NCBI RefSeq assembly: GCF_011742165.1
Contig: NZ_JAAQTO010000001.1
Location: 1-50,687 of the forward strand
Direction of reading: 5' to 3'
DNA from: Billgrantia bachuensis
GTDB lineage: Bacteria; Pseudomonadota; Gammaproteobacteria; Pseudomonadales; Halomonadaceae
DNA: 50,687 nt
The position numbers were made by a program, and so were the translations under genes. Of this stretch, positions 45,558-50,687 are shown piece by piece. The stretch's first letter is position 1; the number at the start of each line of letters is the position of its first letter. The notes below the pieces were generated by a model that had not been told where the DNA came from, searched no databases, and saw nothing but the letters and a program-made list of their open reading frames with translations.

Positions 45558-46802
45558 ATGTCTCGTGAAACCGTCGTTCTGGGGGCCGGCATGGTCGGCG
45601 TCTCCATCGCCTGGCACCTGGCCCGTCGAGGCCGCTCGGTGCTGCTGGTGGACCGTCGTCCGCCGGGGCGGGAGACTTCCTATGGCAATGGCGGGTTGAT
45701 TCAGCGCGAGGCGGTACGGCCCTATACCTTTCCTCGTGATCTCGGCAAACTGCTCAGCGCGCTGCCCAATCGACGCGTGGATATCCGCTATCAGGTGAGC
45801 GGCATGCTGACGTATGCCGGCCCGCTGCTGGGCTACTGGCGTTGCTCTTCGCCGCGTCACTATGAACGCATCGCGAACGAGTATGCCTCGCTGATCACCC
45901 TTTCCACCCAGGAGCACGAGCCCCTGATCGAGGCCGCTGGTGCAGGCGAGTTGATCGGCAAGGAGGGCTGGCTGGAGGTGCATCGAGACCCGGGCGAACT
46001 CGAACGTCGCGGATACGAGGCCGAGGATGCCGCACAACGCTTCGGTGTGACTCACAACCTGCTCGATGGCGCTGGGTTGGCGCAGTTGGAGCCGCACCTG
46101 GGCGGTGTCCTGGCCGGGGCCATTCATTGGACCAATTCGTGGAGTGTATCCGATCCGGGCGGCCTCGTAGCCGCCTATGCCAGAAACTTCGAGCAGCAGG
46201 GCGGAGAACTCCTGCAGGCCGACATACGACGCGTGAGCCAGAGTGGCGGTGGCTGGCGTATCGATACCGATGCGGGCAGCCTCGATGCCGAGGAGGTCGT
46301 GGTGGCGCTGGGGCCTTGGGCAGGAAGTTGGCTCAGGGACCTGAGCTATCGGCTGCCGACCTTCGTCAAACGTGGCTATCACATGCACTATGGTGCGGCG
46401 GAAGAGAAGCGGCTGGGACACTGGATCGCGGATGCCGATATCGGCTATATCCTGGCGCCGATGCGTGCCGGCATTCGCCTGACCACCGGCGCCGAACTGG
46501 CTCGCCTCGATGCGCCTCCCTCGCATGGGCAACTCGACGCTGCCGAATGCAAGGCCCGGGAGATCTTTCCTGCCTTGGGGCAGCGGCTAGAGGATGAGCC
46601 ATGGAAGGGCGCACGACCTTGCCTGCCAGACATGAAGCCGGTGATCGGACCGGCGCCGCGGCACAAGGGGTTATGGCTGGCCTTCGGCCATGGCCACCAG
46701 GGGTTCACCATGGGGCCGGTGACGGGGCGGGTGATGGCGGAGATGATGGAAGGTGAGCCAACGGCAGTGGACATGGCGCCGTTTCGAGCGGATCGCTTCT
46801 GA
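45558..46802 (+). CDS. DadA-like FAD-dependent amino-acid oxidoreductase
   Basis: A 414-residue DAO-family flavoprotein. The N-terminal dinucleotide motif is VVLGAGMVGVSIAWHLARRG (about residues 6-25), followed by VDRRPPGRETSYGNGG, as in D-amino-acid dehydrogenases such as DadA. The C-terminus has GLWLAFGHGHQGFTMGPVTG, which closes the FAD site. GGGAGG lies eight bases before the ATG at 45558. Likely a D-amino acid or sarcosine-type substrate, with electrons passed to the respiratory chain; the exact substrate is unknown. It ends 14 bp from a convergent gene. Confidence 0.9.
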   Translation: MSRETVVLGAGMVGVSIAWHLARRGRSVLLVDRRPPGRETSYGNGGLIQREAVRPYTFPRDLGKLLSALPNRRVDIRYQVSGMLTYAGPLLGYWRCSSPRHYERIANEYASLITLSTQEHEPLIEAAGAGELIGKEGWLEVHRDPGELERRGYEAEDAAQRFGVTHNLLDGAGLAQLEPHLGGVLAGAIHWTNSWSVSDPGGLVAAYARNFEQQGGELLQADIRRVSQSGGGWRIDTDAGSLDAEEVVVALGPWAGSWLRDLSYRLPTFVKRGYHMHYGAAEEKRLGHWIADADIGYILAPMRAGIRLTTGAELARLDAPPSHGQLDAAECKAREIFPALGQRLEDEPWKGARPCLPDMKPVIGPAPRHKGLWLAFGHGHQGFTMGPVTGRVMAEMMEGEPTAVDMAPFRADRF

Positions 46803-46816
46803 TTCCGGCTCGAGGG

Positions 46817-47239
46817 TCAGGGGCGGTTGCGGCGCTGGCGCCATTGGTGGTGAAAGAATTTGAACACCAGGGTCATTACGTAGACCACCCAGCCGGCAGT
46901 GGCGAGCACGTTGAACAGCAACATTTTCTGCTGGCCGCTCATGGGGGCGAGCAGCGTCTCGATGAGCACGCCGAGAAGCAGGACCAGGGCCATGGGCAGG
47001 GCCAGGATGTGCATCCACATTTCGGTACGACGCTTGCGTACATGGTAACGGCTGAGATGGACGCGAAACGGCCGGTGCAGGAAGCTGACCAGAATCATGG
47101 CGCCGAGAGCGAGCATGGCGGCCAGGGTGGGTTCGACGCTGTCCAGCCTGGCCGAGATGCTGATCGACCAGAAGAAGACGATCCACATCAGACCGGCCAG
47201 GATGGCGACGATATCGGCGTAATGGCGTACCCGAGGCAT
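46817..47239 (-). CDS. Small four-TM membrane protein, unknown function
   Basis: A 140-residue protein not recognised as a known family. It has four hydrophobic segments, about residues 9-28, 38-56, 74-95 and 106-126, with charged loops (FRVHLSRYHVRKRRTEMW between TM2 and TM3) and a basic C-terminus (HHQWRQRRNRP). It faces pyrC divergently across a 177-bp gap that holds no other gene. It is probably an inner-membrane protein. Confidence 0.8.
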   Translation of the reverse strand: MPRVRHYADIVAILAGLMWIVFFWSISISARLDSVEPTLAAMLALGAMILVSFLHRPFRVHLSRYHVRKRRTEMWMHILALPMALVLLLGVLIETLLAPMSGQQKMLLFNVLATAGWVVYVMTLVFKFFHHQWRQRRNRP

Positions 47240-47416
47240 TGATGACGTCTCTCACGGCAAAATCGGCGTCGATGATACGGCAAATCGGCGCGCGTTGCTG
47301 CCGTAGGGGCAACTTTACTCGAAGCGCGTCACGAGCCCAGGGCAGGAGCGGGCAAATCGGCCAGGCCTTCCGGTATACTCTGGCGTCAACACCCATGCTG
47401 AACGACAGGAAACGCT

Positions 47417-48457
47417 GTGACCGCAATTACGCTGACCCGCCCCGACGACTGGCACCTCCACCTGCGCGACGGCGAAGCGCTCAAGGCCGTGGTGCCTGCG
47501 ACCGCCTTGCAGATGGGGCGGGCGATCATCATGCCTAACCTCAAGCCACCGGTCACCACCACCGAGCAGGCGATGAGCTACCGCGAGCGGATTCTGGCGG
47601 CGCGCCCCGAGGGGTCGGCCTTCGAGCCCCTGATGACGCTCTATCTCACCGACAACACGCCGGCCGACGAGATAGAACGTGCCGTTGCCAGCGGCCTGGT
47701 CCATGCAGTGAAGCTCTATCCGGCCGGTGCGACCACCAATTCCGCTTCGGGAGTCACCGACCTTGGCCACTGCGATGCCGCGGTTGCCACCATGGCACGG
47801 CTGGGTCTGCCGCTGCTGGTTCACGGTGAGGTCACCGATGCCGAGATCGACATCTTCGATCGCGAGGCGGTATTCATCGAGCGAGTGATGAAACCGCTGC
47901 TCGAGCGTCATCCAGATCTCAAGGTGGTATTCGAGCACATCACCACCGCCGAGGCGGCAGCGTTCGTGACCCGGGCGCCGGCTAACGTGGCGGCGACCAT
48001 TACCGCGCACCACCTGCTGTTCAACCGTAACCACATGCTGGTCGGCGGCATTCGGCCACACTACTATTGCCTGCCGATCCTCAAGCGGGAGCGCCACCGC
48101 GAGGCACTGCTGGCGGCCGCCACGTCGGGCAGCGGCAAGTTCTTCCTGGGAACCGATAGCGCTCCTCATGCCCAGGGCGACAAGGAATCGGCCTGCGGCT
48201 GCGCCGGTGCCTACACTGCGCCAGCAGCGATCGAGCTCTATGCCACTGCATTCGAGCAAGCCGGGGCGCTGGATCGTCTGGAGGGCTTCGCCAGCCACTA
48301 CGGGCCAGATTTCTATGGCCTGCCGCGCAATGCTGACTCCATTACTCTGGTACGTGAGGAGTGGACCTTACCGGCATCGCTGCCCTACGCCGATGGCCAG
48401 CGTATCGTGCCCTTGAAGGCGGGGGAAACGTTGGCGTGGAAGCTGCGTACCGAGTGA
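47417..48457 (+). CDS. pyrC: Dihydroorotase
   Basis: PyrC cyclises N-carbamoyl-aspartate to dihydroorotate in pyrimidine synthesis. This is the 346-residue type II enzyme. Zinc ligands are [10 protein letters not shown] (H13, H15), the carboxylated Lys is in [14 protein letters not shown], and further ligands are in [14 protein letters not shown] and GTDSAPH. Translation starts at GTG (47417) with AGGAAA six bases before. A TATACT element at 47374-47379 could be its -10; no good -35 was recognised. A strong hairpin terminator follows. Confidence 0.96.
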   Translation: MTAITLTRPDDWHLHLRDGEALKAVVPATALQMGRAIIMPNLKPPVTTTEQAMSYRERILAARPEGSAFEPLMTLYLTDNTPADEIERAVASGLVHAVKLYPAGATTNSASGVTDLGHCDAAVATMARLGLPLLVHGEVTDAEIDIFDREAVFIERVMKPLLERHPDLKVVFEHITTAEAAAFVTRAPANVAATITAHHLLFNRNHMLVGGIRPHYYCLPILKRERHREALLAAATSGSGKFFLGTDSAPHAQGDKESACGCAGAYTAPAAIELYATAFEQAGALDRLEGFASHYGPDFYGLPRNADSITLVREEWTLPASLPYADGQRIVPLKAGETLAWKLRTE

Positions 48458-48469
48458 GTCGCCTGAAAC

Positions 48470-48499
48470 ACAACGGCCGCCTGAATGGGCGGCCGTTGT
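48470..48499. terminator. Bidirectional hairpin terminator (pyrC / mtnN)
   Basis: Perfect 12-bp stem ACAACGGCCGCC/GGCGGCCGTTGT with loop TGAATG, between two convergent genes, 12 bp after the pyrC stop and 17 bp from the mtnN stop. Confidence 0.75.
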
Positions 48500-48516
48500 C
48501 GTTACGTGGTGAGTCG

Positions 48517-49257
48517 TCAGTTGATTGCGGGTTCTGCCTCAGCTTGGGGCGTGGCCGTAGCGAGACGCGTCACCATGGCCTCGACCATGCGCGCCGAATG
48601 AACGGCAGCCTTTTCCAGAAACTGTTCGAACGATAGATGATTGTCACCGCCGCCAGCGATATCGGACAGCGAGCGGACGACCACGAACGGGCAGCCGTAG
48701 AGATGGCAGGTCTGGGCGATGGCGGCGGCTTCCATCTCGGCTGCCAGCATGGTCGGGAAGCGCGAGCGTGTCCTGGTGACCAGCTCGGGGCAGGCCATGA
48801 AGACGTCTCCGGTGGCAATCAAGCCCTCGACCACCCTGACCTCGCCGAGCGCCTCGATGCACTCGCGGGCGAGAGTAACGAGGCGCTTGTCGGGCAGGTA
48901 AGCAGCGGGCATCTGCGGCACCTGGCCGTGTTCGTAGCCGAACACCACGGCGTCGACGTCGTGATGGCGCACTTCGCTGGAGACCACTACGTCGCCGATC
49001 TCGAGGCCTTCGCCGAAGCCGCCGGCCGAGCCGGTATTGATGATGGCTTCGGGATGATAGACGTCGAGCAGCAGGGTGGTGCCGATGGCGGCGTTGACCT
49101 TGCCGATCCCGGATTGCAGGATCACCACATCGACGCCATGCAGCTTGCCGAGATGGAAAGTGCAGCCGACATGCGCGCGCGAGCGGCGATCTTCCAGCAG
49201 TGAAGCGAGGTATTCCACCTCTTGCGCCATGGCGCCGATGATACCGATACGTTTCAT
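48517..49257 (-). CDS. mtnN: 5'-Methylthioadenosine/S-adenosylhomocysteine nucleosidase
   Basis: MtnN (Pfs) cleaves adenine from methylthioadenosine and S-adenosylhomocysteine. The 246-residue protein starts MKRIGIIGAMAQEVEYL (catalytic Glu) and has VILQSGIGKVNAAIGTTLLL, NTGSAGGF, LAAEMEAAAIAQTC (the Met-Glu pair that binds ribose) and VVVRSLSDIAGG with the catalytic Asp. It lies 51 bp downstream of luxS on the same strand, so S-adenosylhomocysteine breakdown can proceed through S-ribosylhomocysteine to homocysteine and DPD. Confidence 0.97.
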   Translation of the reverse strand: MKRIGIIGAMAQEVEYLASLLEDRRSRAHVGCTFHLGKLHGVDVVILQSGIGKVNAAIGTTLLLDVYHPEAIINTGSAGGFGEGLEIGDVVVSSEVRHHDVDAVVFGYEHGQVPQMPAAYLPDKRLVTLARECIEALGEVRVVEGLIATGDVFMACPELVTRTRSRFPTMLAAEMEAAAIAQTCHLYGCPFVVVRSLSDIAGGGDNHLSFEQFLEKAAVHSARMVEAMVTRLATATPQAEAEPAIN

Positions 49258-49308
49258 CTTGTCTTGCTGTCTCCGGTCAGGCGGCGCAGGGCGCCGTCGA
49301 GCTGCGGG

Positions 49309-49782
49309 TCAGGCCTCGTCGGCGAATACCCGGGTCCATTCGCTGCGCTTGGCCAGAAAACCGCGGGCAATCTGCTTGGCGCCTTCCAGGCTGTGGCTCG
49401 CTGCCCAGCCGCACTGCACTTCGTTGCAGGCAGGCACTTCGTTCGCCACCAGCACGTCTTCCAACGTTTTCTGCAGCAGGTTCAATACGTCTTCGTAATC
49501 GTCGTGGTTGATCAGTGCGACGTAGAAGCCCGTCTGGCAGCCCATGGGGCTGATGTCCACGATGCGATCCGAGTGATTGCGCGACAGCTCGGCCATCAGG
49601 TGCTCGAGGGAGTGCAGCGCCGGCATCTCCATGTGCTCCTGATTGGGCTGGCAGATGCGCATGTCGTACTTGTGGATGCGGTCGCCATTGAGCCCGGTCT
49701 TGATGTCGGCCAGGCGCACGTAAGGGGCCTTCACCTTGGTGTGATCAAGGTTGAAGCTTTCGACGTTCATCTTGTCGCTCAT
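49309..49782 (-). CDS. luxS: S-ribosylhomocysteine lyase LuxS (AI-2 precursor)
   Basis: A 157-residue LuxS. The metal motif is HSLEH (H57, E60, H61) with a third ligand Cys in EVQCGW (C124). The catalytic Cys is in MGCQTGFY (C82), and [12 protein letters not shown] is the usual upstream block. It converts S-ribosylhomocysteine to homocysteine and DPD, which cyclises to AI-2. The start at 49782 ([10 protein letters not shown]) is preferred: GAGG is seven bases upstream, while an in-frame extension to 49842 lacks a ribosome site. It is followed by mtnN, the preceding enzymatic step. Confidence 0.97.
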   Translation of the reverse strand: MSDKMNVESFNLDHTKVKAPYVRLADIKTGLNGDRIHKYDMRICQPNQEHMEMPALHSLEHLMAELSRNHSDRIVDISPMGCQTGFYVALINHDDYEDVLNLLQKTLEDVLVANEVPACNEVQCGWAASHSLEGAKQIARGFLAKRSEWTRVFADEA

Positions 49783-49859
49783 GAGCGGCCTCGAGGCAGG
49801 AAGGTGGAATAGAGAAGCGCGCATTCTAACGGAGCCGTACATCCCTGTCAGGCTGCGAC

Positions 49860-50687
49860 TCAGAGCGGGGCGATATCCTGCTCCATGGCGTCATGGCGCT
49901 CGGCCGCGAACAAGGTGTTCTCCAACAGCGAAGCGACAGTCATCGGCCCCACGCCGCCTGGCACCGGTGTGATCCAGGCGGCGCGCTGGGCGGCCGGGGC
50001 GAGCTCCACATCGCCGACCAGTCGACCGTCCTCCTCGCGGTTGATGCCCACGTCGATCACGATGGCGTCGTCGCGCACCCATTCGCCCTTGACCAGCCCC
50101 GGCTTGCCGACCGCGACTACCAGCAGCTCGGCGCGGCGCACGTGTTCTTCGAGGTTGCGCGTGAAGCGATGGCACACCGTTGTCGTGCAGCCGGCCAGCA
50201 TCAGCTCCAGCGCCATGGGGCGACCGACGATGTTGGAGGCGCCGACCACGGTGGCGTCGAGACCGCGGATCTTCAGGCCGCTGGCCTGCAGCAGGGTCAT
50301 GATGCCCTTGGGCGTGCATGGGCGCAGCACCGGCAGGCGCTGTGCCAATCGGCCAAGGTTGTAGGGATGAAAACCATCAACGTCCTTGTGCGGCAGGATG
50401 CGCTCGAGGAGCGGGCGCGAATCCAGGTGGGCCGGTAGCGGCAACTGCAACAGGATCCCGTCGATGCGCGGATCGCCATTGAGATCGTCGATCAGCTGTT
50501 CGAGAGCTTGTTGGCTGGTGTCGCTGGGCAGCGCATGCCGGTAGGAGTGAATGCCGGCTTGCTCGCAGGCGCGATGCTTGTTGCTGACGTAGACATGGGA
50601 AGCGGGATCCTCGCCCACCAGTACGACGGCGAGGCCAGGAATGCGCTTGCCCCCGGTGCGCCGTGCTTCGACCTGGCGAGCAACCTG
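49860..50687 (-). CDS. folD: Bifunctional methylenetetrahydrofolate dehydrogenase/cyclohydrolase (5' end cut by window)
   Basis: The visible 275 residues are nearly all of FolD, which interconverts methylene-, methenyl- and formyl-tetrahydrofolate with NADP+. Motifs are [16 protein letters not shown] (start of the catalytic region), [58 protein letters not shown] (cofactor loop), [14 protein letters not shown] and [20 protein letters not shown] at the end. Some 10-15 N-terminal residues lie beyond the right edge; the frame is open to base 50687. Next to luxS and mtnN, it fits a one-carbon/methyl-cycle neighbourhood. Confidence 0.96.
   Translation of the reverse strand, partial: QVARQVEARRTGGKRIPGLAVVLVGEDPASHVYVSNKHRACEQAGIHSYRHALPSDTSQQALEQLIDDLNGDPRIDGILLQLPLPAHLDSRPLLERILPHKDVDGFHPYNLGRLAQRLPVLRPCTPKGIMTLLQASGLKIRGLDATVVGASNIVGRPMALELMLAGCTTTVCHRFTRNLEEHVRRAELLVVAVGKPGLVKGEWVRDDAIVIDVGINREEDGRLVGDVELAPAAQRAAWITPVPGGVGPMTVASLLENTLFAAERHDAMEQDIAPL

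Overview
The window is about 50.7 kb of GC-rich gammaproteobacterial chromosome. Dense same-strand operons, acidic proteins, several TRAP, YjiH-type and antiporter-type carriers, and close matches to enterobacterial and pseudomonad housekeeping genes (RluF, HrpB, PyrC, LuxS, FolD) suggest Halomonas or another halomonad. The taxon is inferred from gene content, not from a database search. No rRNA, tRNA, CRISPR array, integrase or insertion sequence was seen.

Left part (1-8.9 kb): the 5' part of a xanthine dehydrogenase small-subunit gene that appears internally deleted; a divergent TetR/RutR-type regulator, with a RutR-like box between them; the helicase HrpB; a P2-type cation ATPase; a YchJ-type SEC-C protein; and an Na+/H+ antiporter-family carrier.

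Histidine utilization (8.9-20.5 kb): hutI-hutG-hutU-hutH form a leftward operon ending at a hairpin terminator. A YjiH-family membrane protein, probably the substrate carrier, is divergent from hutI. The shared control region carries two TGTATATACA palindromes expected to bind HutC, which is encoded at 19.7-20.5 kb. Between the carrier and hutC sits a lower-GC pair: an orphan periplasmic solute-binding protein and a membrane GGDEF-EAL protein.

Middle (20.6-28.2 kb): RluF, a WYL regulator in continuous frame with a glutathione S-transferase, two tiny genes, a DUF938 methyltransferase, a small lipoprotein, a TRAP transporter (P-Q-M) and a GNAT acetyltransferase.

Guanidino-acid catabolism (28.2-35.5 kb): guanidinobutyrase, a second YjiH-family carrier, a 2-ketoarginine decarboxylase-like ThDP enzyme and an aldehyde dehydrogenase lie in one leftward unit. 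A good sigma-54 promoter precedes it, and a PAS/AAA+ sigma-54 activator is encoded divergently. Together they should convert 2-ketoarginine to GABA plus urea. Three GGGAA/TTCCC hairpins fill the gap before the dehydrogenase gene.

Peptide/opine-like operon (35.5-44.9 kb): a solute-binding protein, two permeases, a double ATPase, a GlcD-type FAD dehydrogenase, an EamA exporter and a HisC-like aminotransferase, all leftward. A divergent GntR/FadR regulator has a palindromic operator in the gap.

Right end (44.9-50.7 kb): a TerB-like protein, a DadA-like oxidoreductase, a small membrane protein, pyrC, mtnN and luxS (S-adenosylhomocysteine recycling and AI-2), and a folD cut by the window edge.
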